A stretch of DNA of 34,027 nt from an uncultured Armatimonadota bacterium (lineage in GTDB: Bacteria > Armatimonadota > Fimbriimonadia > Fimbriimonadales > Fimbriimonadaceae): assembly GCA_937862825.1 (NCBI GenBank), contig CALMEF010000277.1:1-34027 (forward strand), written 5' to 3'. Below, piece after piece: positions 15,120-24,037 of this stretch (its first letter is position 1; each line of letters starts with the position of its first letter). Made by a program: the position numbers and the translations under genes. Under the pieces are notes generated by a model, which had not been told where the DNA came from, did not search any database, and worked only from the letters and a program-made list of their open reading frames with translations.

Positions 15120-16049
15120 GTGTCACCGGCCAACTTGACGCCGCCCGAGTTGCGCGAGTTTGTTCAACTCTACCGAAAGGTTTCCGCCGACCTCAGCCTG
15201 GTGCGTACAAAGAGTAGCAACATCGGGTTGATCACTTTTCTCAATGACCTGTGCGGCAGGGCCTACAGCCTCTTCTATCGTCCGCCGAGAGGTTCCGTGG
15301 TCACGGCGCTTCGTAACGGGATTCGAACGGCTGCCCAAACGGCTCGAAAGCAGAAGTGGGCCCTCTTCATCAGCGCGTTTGTGTTTCTGGGTTCTGCGGT
15401 CTTCGCGTCGCTGCTTATGTCGGTGCGACCTGAAACGACCCGTGTATTGGTTCCCGCTGAGATGCGACCGCTCTTCGATAGTTGGAAGGAAGGAAAGCAC
15501 GAGGAACGAGATGGCGGCGAATCAACCCTGGCAAGCGCCTTCTATGCGTCAAACAACCCTCGCGTGGCGATCATGACGGGAGCGGTGGCCGCAGGAACCT
15601 TTGGGGTGTTAACAACGAGCATCCTGTATCAAAACGGCATCATTTTGGGTGCGCTCGGTAAGGAAATGAACGACGTGGGGAAACTCGGTTTCCTGCTTGC
15701 CTCAGTGCTCCCCCACGGGGTCACCGAACTCTCTGGAATCATTTTCGCTGGCGGCTCGGGCTACGTTATGGCGTGGGCGCTCATCAATCCTGGACGACGA
15801 AAGCGGAGCGAGGCGTTGCTTGCCGCAGGCAAGGACGCGCTCACCCTGTTGCTCATTGCCGTCACGATGATGTTTATGGCTGCGCCCATTGAGGGCTACT
15901 TCAGTTTCAATCCCGGCGTTCCCACCTTTGCGAAAGTGGGCTTTGCGGTAGCGACTGCAATCGCCTGGGCACTTTTCTGGATCGGCTTCGCCAAAGACAG
16001 GGAACCAACATTGGAACACCAAAACAGCGAAAGTCGCCATACAATGTAA
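15120..16049 (+). CDS. SpoIIM/DUF95-family membrane protein
   Basis: An integral membrane protein of the stage II sporulation M family, which in non-sporulating bacteria usually sits beside RDD or MoxR-type genes and has no settled role. The opening LTPPELREFVQLYRKVSADL...FLNDLCGRAYSLFYR matches the conserved cytoplasmic N-terminal helix. Four or five hydrophobic segments follow (about residues 81-103, 150-175, 188-222, 240-260, 275-292), with the family signature LPHGVTELSGIIFAGGSGY. The intact frame has only GTG 15120 as a usual start. However, coding similarity continues upstream in the same frame to 15051 (TFVRKRESDWKRLSYL), which is the expected family N-terminus. It would connect to ATG 15038 after a one-base shift at 15050. 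Confidence 0.82.
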   Translation: MSPANLTPPELREFVQLYRKVSADLSLVRTKSSNIGLITFLNDLCGRAYSLFYRPPRGSVVTALRNGIRTAAQTARKQKWALFISAFVFLGSAVFASLLMSVRPETTRVLVPAEMRPLFDSWKEGKHEERDGGESTLASAFYASNNPRVAIMTGAVAAGTFGVLTTSILYQNGIILGALGKEMNDVGKLGFLLASVLPHGVTELSGIIFAGGSGYVMAWALINPGRRKRSEALLAAGKDALTLLLIAVTMMFMAAPIEGYFSFNPGVPTFAKVGFAVATAIAWALFWIGFAKDREPTLEHQNSESRHTM

Positions 16050-16083
16050 GAGGGGTGGCTCCTCGGTGGGTGCCGTCAAGTCA

Positions 16084-18207
16084 ATGAACTGGAAATCATT
16101 TGTTTCGATCACTACGCTCGGCTTTGTCGCATTGAGTGTTGCTCAATCCAAGGCTCCGAAGATCAACGTGATCCCACACGTTAAGTCGGGTTACAAGGGC
16201 GGTATCGTGCCCGGCCAAATCAAGGTTAAGTTTCGACAGTCCCTGGCAGAGGCTCTCGAACGAGAGCCGCTTCGTCAAGTGGTCTTCGGCGCGGGAGTCA
16301 TGGACGGGGCACGATTCCAAAGTCGAATCGGAAACTCAGGTTGGACCCTATGGACGCTCCCTGAGACCGTTGATACAGCACAAATGGCCGAAGAACTGCG
16401 TCAGGACCCGCAAGTCGTTTTTGCCGAGCCCGTCTTCAGAATTTTCCCGTTAATCGTTACACCAAATGACCCCGACTGGCTCTTTGAAGAGACTACTGAA
16501 GAGCTGAGCCTTGTTCTCGGTGAGGGCGACCCGGTCCCCTTCCGACGGCTTTGGAACATTACTGATATTGAAGCAGAGGGAGGTTGGACAACTTGGCCTA
16601 ACCACTGGTTCACGAGTTCAAACAAACCCCAAAGTTCCCCAACTATAGCCGTGATCGACACAGGTTGCGACATGAACCACCCAGACTTCAGAAATTCCGG
16701 GGGTTCAAGTACGCACTTCGCGAATGGTGGGCAACTTGACCACACCAACTCTTTACAGTTCTTTCTCGGCGAACCCCTGGTTGGCGGCACGCCCGAAGAC
16801 AGCCATGGTCACGGCACCCACGTCGCTGGTCTCGCCCTGGCGTCAGGTAACAATGGCGGACACGCTGGCATGGGAATGATCGGTACCGGCTACAACTGCA
16901 AAGGCATGGTTTTGCGCGTTTTCGATACGCAAGGTAATGGTTCTGACGCAGATGCCGCGGCTGCCATCTACTATGCGGTTGATCATGGCGCTGACATCCT
17001 GAACCTATCCATTGGCACCGAGGATTACTCCCAACAGTTCCAAGATGCGGTGACCTACGCTTTTGAGAAGGGCTTGACCGTCGTCGCCGCCGGAAACGAA
17101 GATGGAAACGGTGGTGGAGATCTCGGACCGATTTACCCCGCTGCATGCAGCGCAGCGATGGGAGTTGCCGCTAACGGACCCTATTGGCAGCCAGCCATCG
17201 CAACCTATGGCGGCACTGGTTATTACTTGGACATCGCCGCTCCCGGAGGCGACCTGTACTTCGACGGCAACCAATATTCAATTCAGTTCGTGTGGTCAAC
17301 CGCGATGCGAACCGCAGGCACGCTTTTTGACTACAGCATGGCGGGGATCCTGTTTCCGCCTTATTTCACTGACTATGCCTATCTTGCAGGAACTTCGATG
17401 GCGACACCACAGGTTTCCGGGGCTGCTGGCTTATACATGGGCAAGAACAATCTTAGGGCCGGCAAATACAACAACTGGCGCGTGGTTCGAGCGCTTCAAA
17501 AGAGCGCCTACGGCAACGCCCCCTATGGTGGATGGAACTACCAGCAGGGCTACGGCTCGCTCGATATGCAGCAGTTGATGATTGATGGAAATCCGCGCAA
17601 TGCGGTGGTCGGTTCGATTGAAGGCATTGTCTACAACAACACGACACCTTGGGCACTTGTTCAGGTGCGAGCCAAGCGTGGCTCCACGACCTACACCACG
17701 ACGACCAAGGTCAACGGAACTTACAAGTTCGATGGGTTGCCAGCAGGCCAGTATGAAGTTCGCATCCCAGCGGCTGGCGTCGGACTCCCGCAAACCTATC
17801 GCAATGTCATGGTTCAGTTGGGCTGTGACACACCAAATACCAACCTGCACGCATGGGGTACGGCAAACTGGGACGAGAATCCGCCCGTCATTGACACACT
17901 CAACATCACTTCGGTCCGTCCCCTTACGGTGAAGGGAACCCAATGGGGCTACGATCCTGAAACGGGAGTAGATCGCATCACCATGCGAATAGGCACCACT
18001 CCAGGAGGCAACCAGGTGATGCCGGACACGGAGGTTTTGGTGGGAGGAGTTCTCAACAACCCCGATTTGGGTGCATTCGAGTTCAACAACTTATCGAAAC
18101 TGCGCTTTGGCAAGTACTACCTGACGGCAACTTACCGAAATGGTGCCCAATTGACTTCTATGCGCTCCACTTCATTCTTCGTGGGCAGCGGCGGCGGGCC
18201 TCGCTAA
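16084..18207 (+). CDS. Subtilisin-like S8 serine protease, secreted
   Basis: A 707-residue exported protease counted from ATG 16084, whose signal peptide is MNWKSFVSITTLGFVALSVAQ; GTG 16066 is an alternative start six codons up. Residues about 40-125 look like an inhibitor I9-type propeptide (GQIKVKF...FAEPVFRIF). The S8 catalytic domain has Asp192 (VIDTGCDMNHPDF), His243 (HGHGTHVAGLA), the oxyanion Asn338 (VVAAGNEDG) and Ser438 (AGTSMATPQVSGAA), so it should be active. Residues about 515-590 form a carboxypeptidase-regulatory-like beta-sandwich (GSIEGIVYNN...GTYKFDGLPAGQYEVRI). A further beta domain ends the protein. Its stop overlaps that of the convergent rhodanese gene. Confidence 0.93.
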   Translation: MNWKSFVSITTLGFVALSVAQSKAPKINVIPHVKSGYKGGIVPGQIKVKFRQSLAEALEREPLRQVVFGAGVMDGARFQSRIGNSGWTLWTLPETVDTAQMAEELRQDPQVVFAEPVFRIFPLIVTPNDPDWLFEETTEELSLVLGEGDPVPFRRLWNITDIEAEGGWTTWPNHWFTSSNKPQSSPTIAVIDTGCDMNHPDFRNSGGSSTHFANGGQLDHTNSLQFFLGEPLVGGTPEDSHGHGTHVAGLALASGNNGGHAGMGMIGTGYNCKGMVLRVFDTQGNGSDADAAAAIYYAVDHGADILNLSIGTEDYSQQFQDAVTYAFEKGLTVVAAGNEDGNGGGDLGPIYPAACSAAMGVAANGPYWQPAIATYGGTGYYLDIAAPGGDLYFDGNQYSIQFVWSTAMRTAGTLFDYSMAGILFPPYFTDYAYLAGTSMATPQVSGAAGLYMGKNNLRAGKYNNWRVVRALQKSAYGNAPYGGWNYQQGYGSLDMQQLMIDGNPRNAVVGSIEGIVYNNTTPWALVQVRAKRGSTTYTTTTKVNGTYKFDGLPAGQYEVRIPAAGVGLPQTYRNVMVQLGCDTPNTNLHAWGTANWDENPPVIDTLNITSVRPLTVKGTQWGYDPETGVDRITMRIGTTPGGNQVMPDTEVLVGGVLNNPDLGAFEFNNLSKLRFGKYYLTATYRNGAQLTSMRSTSFFVGSGGGPR

Positions 18208-18527
18208 TACTTGGTAACGGTGGGGTCGACAGTGTCGGCCCAGCCGTTCATGCCTCCGACCAAGTTTCGAACCCTGCTAAAGCCATGCTTTAGGAGGAAG
18301 TGCGTCGCGGACCCGCTCCTGGCTCCTGATCGACAGATCACTACGATGTTGGCCTCTGGGTTCAGCTCGGTGTACCGACGCTCTAGTTGGCCGAGGGGAA
18401 TGTGATGGTCGATGTCCAAGGAACTGATCGCAAGTTCATGGGCTTCTCTAACATCCAGCAAGGTTGGTTTGTTCTCGCCTTGTAACTCCTGATAGAGTTC
18501 GGGAGCTGAAATCACGCTCATTGGCAT
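18204..18527 (-). CDS. Rhodanese-like sulfurtransferase domain protein
   Basis: A single-domain rhodanese of 107 residues from ATG 18527 (MPMSVISAPELYQELQ); ATG 18521 is two codons later. It has LLDVREAHE, the active-site loop CRSGARSG with Cys65, and the closing NLVGGMNGWADTV, all standard for small cytoplasmic sulfur carriers that transfer sulfane sulfur to cyanide or protein acceptors. The frame is open upstream for 49 codons, but that part is unlike rhodaneses. The last four bases overlap the end of the protease gene, and the start is divergent from the LptD-like gene, 76 bp away. Confidence 0.85.
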   Translation of the reverse strand: MPMSVISAPELYQELQGENKPTLLDVREAHELAISSLDIDHHIPLGQLERRYTELNPEANIVVICRSGARSGSATHFLLKHGFSRVRNLVGGMNGWADTVDPTVTKY

Positions 18528-18584
18528 GATGGTACCGTCAGAACCTGGGTGAACCTCTCGCCCGACCCCACCCGTCAAGTATCC

Positions 18585-18590
18585 TATAAC
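18585..18590 (+). promoter_or_regulatory. Possible -10 box for the LptD-like operon
   Basis: TATAAC lies 13 bases before ATG 18604. Transcription would start about six bases before the start codon, leaving no room for a Shine-Dalgarno, and none is seen. No good -35 is apparent at the expected distance. Confidence 0.4.
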
Positions 18591-18603
18591 GCGGTCGTCC
18601 AGA

Positions 18604-20595
18604 ATGCGCGCCCTTGTCTCCCTTCTTGTGTTTGTTATTGCGATCGGCTCTTCGTTGGCCCAGTTCGCGGACATTCGGCTTCAGGCTCAACCATCGGCAA
18701 CAGTTGCTGATGGCAAGAGCACGGTCGCGATTAGCGCAACCCTTCGAGATCGAGACGGCAATCTGCTTCCTGACGGCACCCAAGTGGTGTTTACCACGAC
18801 CAAGGGCGCCATTGACCAACCCATCGTCAAGACCTACAATGGCACGGCCCGAGTAACGCTACGTGCTGGTGGCGTCCCGGGAATGGCGACGATCACGGCA
18901 ACGGCGATTACCTACAACGCGACTGCAAGCCTTGAGTTTGAGTTTGTTGCGGACCGCTCGATGCTCTCAAGCGCGAAGGAATACATCGAACTGTATGCGG
19001 AAGACCGCAACCTGGTTTATAGCCTAGATGCGAAAGTCTTGGAGGGCAGCAGCCCCAACGGTAATGTGTTTCTTCGCTACAAGGAGATTGAGATTCGCGC
19101 CCAAGACTTACAAGTCTATGTCCCCCTGCATGAAGTTCGGGCGCGAAAAGCGACCCTCCGCATGGGGAAGGTAGAGCGAACTTATGACCAACTGTTCCTC
19201 AAACTGAATACGAGGCGCGGTTTTGGAACCACCTCGTTCTCCGCAACCGATTACAACATCAAAGCGGGTGCAACGTGGTTTAGTTTTGAGAAGGCAGGGG
19301 ATCGCCAACGGTTTGGCGTTGTTGCAGTTTCAACAGATAAGGATGAGCCGGTTTACGGTGCCGTTGAGCCGCGCTTCTTCGAGTTCGAGGAGATCGCAGA
19401 CAGTTCTTCGATCATCGCCGCCAAAAAAGTGGTCGCGTATCCCCGAAAGGAAGTTCAGTTCCAGCGTGCCGAAGTCTTCGTCGGGGGCGCGCGGATCATG
19501 AAACTGCCGCTTTTTCAGGTCAACCTTTATGGGCCGACTCCTGTTTTGACGGACCAGATTCTAACCATGCGCGACAACCAGATAGCGCTGAACTACCCCT
19601 ACTATCTGACTCTTAAACCTGGCGAAACAAGTCTGTTGCGGTTCCGTGCCGGTGACCGGTACGGTCGTGGCTCGGGGGGTACGCGAGGAACCTCGCTAGA
19701 CTATGAGTTGGCCTGGAACAAGGGCGATGACTGGGACGGGTTCTTTACGTTCACCGGAATAGGGCGCAAAGACTGGGGGCTAGGTGTCAGACAATATTGG
19801 CGAATAGACGAACGCACGGACGCCAACATCTCGGTAGAGTCGCCCTCGCACAGCAGCCTGTTCGGCAACCTCTCCGTTGGACGTCGGTTCGACGGGTTCA
19901 ACTTGAGTTTTGCTGGAAACTCAAATCGCTCCCTTCGCGGGTCGTCATACTCGTCGTCACAGTATTCCGTCGTAGCCGAAAAGGACCCACTCAAGTTCGG
20001 CCCGCTGCCCATGCGACTCTTCTTTGGACTAACGGCTCAACACACGACCAACCGACAGTTTGATCAGGCAGCCAGCCAGAGTGCCTATGGATTGCGGGCA
20101 CGCCTCCAATCCGACAGCATCAACATCACTCCCAATACAACGTTCAATGCTGAGCTCTCTTCCAGTAAGTTGTCCGGTCACAACGTCAGTGCTGGGATGG
20201 CGTGGAACGGCTCAGCCTTGGTCAGCACGAGACTATCCAAGGAAATCTCGCTGTTCACAGGTTACACGTACGCGGATGATGGGTATTCATCCAGCGTTCT
20301 TGGACGGCATCGAATCAACGTTCAGATTCCCATTTACACTCGGCGCGGTTCGCTCGATTTGTTTATGGATAAGAGCCTAGATATTGATCGATTGAGTTAC
20401 CGTGCCGACGCTCGTATCAATCTGATCCGCAACCTCCGTTTCGGATACTCCTATACCTACGAGCGATTCCTCGGACAAGGGTTTACTGATTACTACATGT
20501 TCCTCGGCTATACCATCGGATTCCGCGAGTTTGGAATCACGTGGTCAAACCGTACGAGAAGGATAGGATTTGAGATTCTCGGCGTCGGTTATTAG
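18604..20595 (+). CDS. Outer-membrane protein: Ig-like domain fused to LptD-like region and barrel
   Basis: A 663-residue exported protein (signal MRALVSLLVFVIAIGSSLAQ). Residues about 24-116 are a bacterial Ig-like (Big_1/invasin-type) domain: SATVADGKSTVAISATLRDR, DGTQVVFTTTKGAI and VTLRAGG...ATITATA. Residues about 130-320 look like an OstA/LptD-type beta-jellyroll (VFLRYKEIEIRAQDLQVYV...VRARKATLRMG; RAEVFVGGARIMKLPLFQVN). The remainder is alternating beta strands typical of an outer-membrane barrel, ending FEILGVGY with the C-terminal aromatic expected by the BAM machinery. LptD inserts lipopolysaccharide into the outer leaflet; whether this protein does so is unknown. It heads a plus-strand run through polA, and the next gene starts inside its 3' end. 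Confidence 0.72.
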   Translation: MRALVSLLVFVIAIGSSLAQFADIRLQAQPSATVADGKSTVAISATLRDRDGNLLPDGTQVVFTTTKGAIDQPIVKTYNGTARVTLRAGGVPGMATITATAITYNATASLEFEFVADRSMLSSAKEYIELYAEDRNLVYSLDAKVLEGSSPNGNVFLRYKEIEIRAQDLQVYVPLHEVRARKATLRMGKVERTYDQLFLKLNTRRGFGTTSFSATDYNIKAGATWFSFEKAGDRQRFGVVAVSTDKDEPVYGAVEPRFFEFEEIADSSSIIAAKKVVAYPRKEVQFQRAEVFVGGARIMKLPLFQVNLYGPTPVLTDQILTMRDNQIALNYPYYLTLKPGETSLLRFRAGDRYGRGSGGTRGTSLDYELAWNKGDDWDGFFTFTGIGRKDWGLGVRQYWRIDERTDANISVESPSHSSLFGNLSVGRRFDGFNLSFAGNSNRSLRGSSYSSSQYSVVAEKDPLKFGPLPMRLFFGLTAQHTTNRQFDQAASQSAYGLRARLQSDSINITPNTTFNAELSSSKLSGHNVSAGMAWNGSALVSTRLSKEISLFTGYTYADDGYSSSVLGRHRINVQIPIYTRRGSLDLFMDKSLDIDRLSYRADARINLIRNLRFGYSYTYERFLGQGFTDYYMFLGYTIGFREFGITWSNRTRRIGFEILGVGY

Positions 20596-22333
20596 CCTCT
20601 TACTTGCAAGCCTCACCGTTGCCGCCCCGTTCGGCAGGTTTGGCTACAGCGCGTCTCCTCTGGTTCCGGGATTTGAGATTGATCGCGGCGGCTTTAGGGC
20701 AAAGGCCGCCGGCGCACCTGCATTTCGATTTGACCAACCGTCCACCTACTGGAAGCCCGTAGCAACCACGGACATAAGTCAGTCCGCGGCCCTCTCGGGA
20801 TTCGTTCGAACCCCCACGAAGTTTCGGCAGGACTTGACGGCTCCCGGATTTCAACTGCACTTTGCCAACGGATTTCGCTTTCGATTGTCGACCAAAGAGG
20901 CTCCCTACCTCACGTGGCACGAAGCAAGTGTCGGTCCCGGAGTGCCCACTCCCAGCGTGCGATGGGTCGGAGTCTCGTTCAAGGATCATGTCCCGCCCCT
21001 CGTAATCGGCTTCATGGACGGGGCGTCGACCGTGACCGTTAAGGGTCGCGCAGGAGATTGGACCGTTGAGAGCCCAGCCAAGGGGTGGGTTCGCATCGCC
21101 CTACCTTACGGCACGATGGGGGTTTCTACGGAGTCCGCTTCCAAACTGGGGGCTCTGAGCAACATGCTAAAAAGGCATGACCTGCTGTGGTTCGGCCCAA
21201 GTCCGCAATTGACGTCAACGGATATCGTTAGCGATGAATCGTCCCTGACCGTGACATGGAAGTTCTCGGCTCCAAACGTTGTGGTCCCACCTCCAGTGGT
21301 CTTGGCACCTCTGGCGGGCTATCGCGTGGCTCCAAAATCTCCTGTTGTTAGGCTCGATGGCTACACCGAGGAGGGTCCGTTGGCCATATGTTCGTCGCCA
21401 GAGTTAACCGTGCGATTTCCGATCAGGAACATCGGGACTGGACGCGTTTTGGCTACTGGCGACCCGAAGGACGAGTCTCTCGTTTCAGTCGACTCGTTTG
21501 ACCCGCGAAGTGTCGCTGAACTCGCGTTACACAACCTCATGGGTCGGCGAGATCGCCTTGTCCGATCAACGGTTGATGAGGCCGCTACCGCATTTCTTGG
21601 TGAGGTCCCGACAGAGCCCGAGCCAAACACGATGCAACGGTTTCCGTTCCGGGCCGATGGGGCGGGCCTTGACCTTGCCGCGGCCCATGCATTGCTTCTT
21701 CAATCGAAGGTCGCCGCAGAAAATTCTGAGCCGCAAGAGAACTCGCTACTCACTTCCGTGCTGTGGCGACGAGACTGGCTGAGTTGGTCGTTCACCAGAA
21801 TGGACCGCACGACGGCACGCCGAGCCGCGGCGATCGCCTCCATGGCGTGCTTGATCAGTGATCAAACCTCGTTGGATGCCGCGCTCTTTGAGGCTGGTCT
21901 TGCAGGGGAACGAGGACTTGGCATTTTTCTTCGTCGGAAGGGAAGGATCCAGGCCGAACCGAAACTCAACGAGCCATTTGCCAACTTACGCAAATCCGCG
22001 TTTTTCACTGCGAGCGGTCAGTGGATTCCAAGCCTGCCCTACGGTGCCATCCGAGTCTTTGGGGATCGGTCATTTCGGGTCTCTGGAAGAACCCCAACCT
22101 TCCGACTCGCGTGGACCACATCCGCACAAGAGAATTTCAGTTTCGTTCTGACTGGTCCTGTGCTTGACGTGCTACCTGAAACGAACGTGGCCTCCGTTCG
22201 ACTCACCAAATTCGGCGCAGTTACGATTGTGGATTGTCAGTGTAAGGCCCTTGGTGAGGCTGCGGTGAGTCTTGAACTTCCCGAAGGGATCACCTTGCCT
22301 TCAATGCCAGAATGGCCGAAAGTTGATCTCTAA
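20570..22333 (+). CDS. Secreted protein of unknown function
   Basis: A 587-residue protein with a TTG start at 20570, backed by AGGAT upstream and an immediate signal peptide (LRFSASVISLLLASLTVAAP). It overlaps the LptD-like gene by 26 bases, and its stop overlaps the tatD start (TAATG), so all three are likely co-translated. The first half is beta-rich with many Gly and aromatic residues. Around residues 310-460 it becomes helical (DLAAAHALLLQSK, TTARRAAAIASMACLIS), which might be an alpha/alpha-toroid-like region; then it returns to beta. I recognise no family or active site. By position it may work with the LptD-like barrel at the envelope. Confidence 0.7.
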   Translation: MRFSASVISLLLASLTVAAPFGRFGYSASPLVPGFEIDRGGFRAKAAGAPAFRFDQPSTYWKPVATTDISQSAALSGFVRTPTKFRQDLTAPGFQLHFANGFRFRLSTKEAPYLTWHEASVGPGVPTPSVRWVGVSFKDHVPPLVIGFMDGASTVTVKGRAGDWTVESPAKGWVRIALPYGTMGVSTESASKLGALSNMLKRHDLLWFGPSPQLTSTDIVSDESSLTVTWKFSAPNVVVPPPVVLAPLAGYRVAPKSPVVRLDGYTEEGPLAICSSPELTVRFPIRNIGTGRVLATGDPKDESLVSVDSFDPRSVAELALHNLMGRRDRLVRSTVDEAATAFLGEVPTEPEPNTMQRFPFRADGAGLDLAAAHALLLQSKVAAENSEPQENSLLTSVLWRRDWLSWSFTRMDRTTARRAAAIASMACLISDQTSLDAALFEAGLAGERGLGIFLRRKGRIQAEPKLNEPFANLRKSAFFTASGQWIPSLPYGAIRVFGDRSFRVSGRTPTFRLAWTTSAQENFSFVLTGPVLDVLPETNVASVRLTKFGAVTIVDCQCKALGEAAVSLELPEGITLPSMPEWPKVDL

Positions 22334-23097
22334 TGCTCATCGATACGCACTGTCACCTCAATCTGGAAGACGCCTTTCCAAATCCCGGTGAGACGATCCG
22401 TGAAGCGGTAGAGGCTGGTGTGTCCAACATGATCGTCGTCGGCATTGACGAAGCATCCTCACGCCGGGCGGTCAGGTTGGCTGACGACCACAAGGAGGTC
22501 TATGCGGTTGTCGGGCATCACCCCAACTCTGCAGCGACCTTTTCCACAAATGACCTGGTGTGGATTGAGAATCTCCTCGCCCATCCAAAGACAGTTGCGC
22601 TTGGTGAGATTGGCCTCGATTTCCATTGGGACTATGCGACTCCGGAGCAGCAGCAATTCTCTTTGAATGCTCAACTTGACCTCGCTGTTCACCTTGGAAT
22701 GCCCGTTGTGTTTCACTGTCGCAAGGCCTACCGCGAACTGCTTCAGGTCCTTGAGACACGCTCGCCACATCCGTACCTCTTTCACTGCTTCTCGGGCTCA
22801 GATACCGAGGCTCAGCGAGTCGTTGAGTTGGGCGGCCTTCTTGGCGTCGATGGTCCAATAACCTACAAGAAGTCCACGCTACCCTCTCTTTTCGCCTCTT
22901 TACCAGCAGACCGGATCGTTGTAGAAACGGATGCCCCGTACATGCCTCCTGAGCCATTTCGAGGCAGACCGAATCATCCCAAACATGTGGTGTTGGTCAA
23001 TCGGGCATTAGCCTTGGCCCTGGGTGTTACTGAAGAAGAATCGGCCGAAACAACGACTGCCAATGCCGAGGGATTCTTTCGCACGATTAGAGGCTAA
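22333..23097 (+). CDS. tatD: TatD-family metal-dependent deoxyribonuclease
   Basis: A cytoplasmic TIM-barrel metallohydrolase of the TatD family, with 3'-5' DNase activity linked to DNA repair and degradation. Its 254 residues are the usual size. Metal and catalytic motifs are in order: DTHCHL (His6, His8), GHHPN (61-65), GEIGLDF (Glu92), FHCR (His128), FHCFSG (His151) and ETDAPY (Asp200). ATG 22333 shares a base with the previous stop. rnhB begins 10 bases after its stop. Clustering with rnhB, yraN and polA fits a nucleic-acid maintenance operon. Confidence 0.93.
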   Translation: MLIDTHCHLNLEDAFPNPGETIREAVEAGVSNMIVVGIDEASSRRAVRLADDHKEVYAVVGHHPNSAATFSTNDLVWIENLLAHPKTVALGEIGLDFHWDYATPEQQQFSLNAQLDLAVHLGMPVVFHCRKAYRELLQVLETRSPHPYLFHCFSGSDTEAQRVVELGGLLGVDGPITYKKSTLPSLFASLPADRIVVETDAPYMPPEPFRGRPNHPKHVVLVNRALALALGVTEEESAETTTANAEGFFRTIRG

Positions 23098-23107
23098 ACT
23101 CTTTGAC

Positions 23108-23710
23108 ATGCCACGGACGAGGCTAAAGCGGTACCCAGGCTACGCCGGCGTTGACGAGGCAGGTCGTGGACCGCTTGCTGGTCCGGTCTATGCTGCCGCT
23201 GTCATCTTGCCGGAGCGCTTTAACCTGCCAGGTTTGAATGACTCAAAGCAACTCACGGCCAATGAACGAAATGACCTGGCCGAGTCCATCAAGCAGCAAT
23301 CGTGCTGGTCTATCGCATTTGCCACGGTTGAAGAGATTGACCGGATCAATATCCTTTGGGCAACCATGCTTGCCATGCGGCGTGCAATTGATGGCTTGAC
23401 CCAGTCCCCAAACGGAATTCTAATTGACGGCAATCGAATCCCCGAAGGATTTACCGCCGAAGCCGTGGTGAAGGGAGATGCAAAAGTCGCCTGCATCGCC
23501 GCCGCTTCCATTCTGGCCAAGACCGAGAGAGATCGTGTGATGGTTGAACTGGCCGATCAGTTTCCCCAGTACGGCTTTGATCGCCACTTTGGATACTCGA
23601 CCCCAGAACACTTCCGAGCGCTGGAAGAGCATGGCCCGTGCGCGATCCATCGCCGATCATTTGCGCCTTGTCGGCCACAGGAGCAACTTTGTCTAACCTT
23701 CGACGCCTAG
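23108..23710 (+). CDS. rnhB: Ribonuclease HII
   Basis: RNase HII nicks DNA at RNA-DNA hybrids and single ribonucleotides, preparing them for removal. From ATG 23108 it has 200 residues, with the active-site block [14 protein letters not shown] (Asp16, Glu17), LNDSKQL, and [20 protein letters not shown] (third acidic residue). The C-terminus has the family pattern [18 protein letters not shown]...HRRSF. The frame is open upstream into tatD, but that part is not family-like. The yraN start lies within its last 22 bases. PolA downstream could fill gaps made when RNase HII acts. Confidence 0.94.
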   Translation: MPRTRLKRYPGYAGVDEAGRGPLAGPVYAAAVILPERFNLPGLNDSKQLTANERNDLAESIKQQSCWSIAFATVEEIDRINILWATMLAMRRAIDGLTQSPNGILIDGNRIPEGFTAEAVVKGDAKVACIAAASILAKTERDRVMVELADQFPQYGFDRHFGYSTPEHFRALEEHGPCAIHRRSFAPCRPQEQLCLTFDA

Positions 23711-24027
23711 GTGCGGAGGCCGAGGACCGTGCCGCCGACTACCTTCTGGGCCTGGGCTACACCCTCGTAACAAGACGGTTCACGGTCCGAGAAGGAGAAC
23801 TTGATCTCGTCGCCATGGACGGTGAGACCTTGGTTTTCGTCGAAGTGAAGCACCGTCGTGGCAAGGCTCACCCTGAGGAGGCGATGAACCCGTTGAAGGC
23901 GGGGCGGTTGCTTGCGGCCGCCGAGAGATACCTTGAGAAATCGGGGTTATCTGACCGACCATTCCGTTTCGACCTCATCGCAATTGAGAACGAACAATTG
24001 CGTCACCATGTTGACGTTTCGCGGTAA
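23689..24027 (+). CDS. yraN: YraN/UPF0102-family nuclease-fold protein
   Basis: A 112-residue protein of the UPF0102 family with a restriction-endonuclease-like fold: [20 protein letters not shown] carries the E...D...E-x-K active-site pattern. Its biochemical role is unsettled. I take the TTG at 23689 as the start because AGGAG lies five bases before it and it gives the family N-terminus [21 protein letters not shown] at 23638 is open but only adds residues shadowing rnhB. The gene overlaps rnhB by 22 bp. In many bacteria yraN sits next to rnhB, which supports both calls. Confidence 0.88.
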   Translation: MSNLRRLGAEAEDRAADYLLGLGYTLVTRRFTVREGELDLVAMDGETLVFVEVKHRRGKAHPEEAMNPLKAGRLLAAAERYLEKSGLSDRPFRFDLIAIENEQLRHHVDVSR

Positions 24028-24037
24028 CGTGATACCT

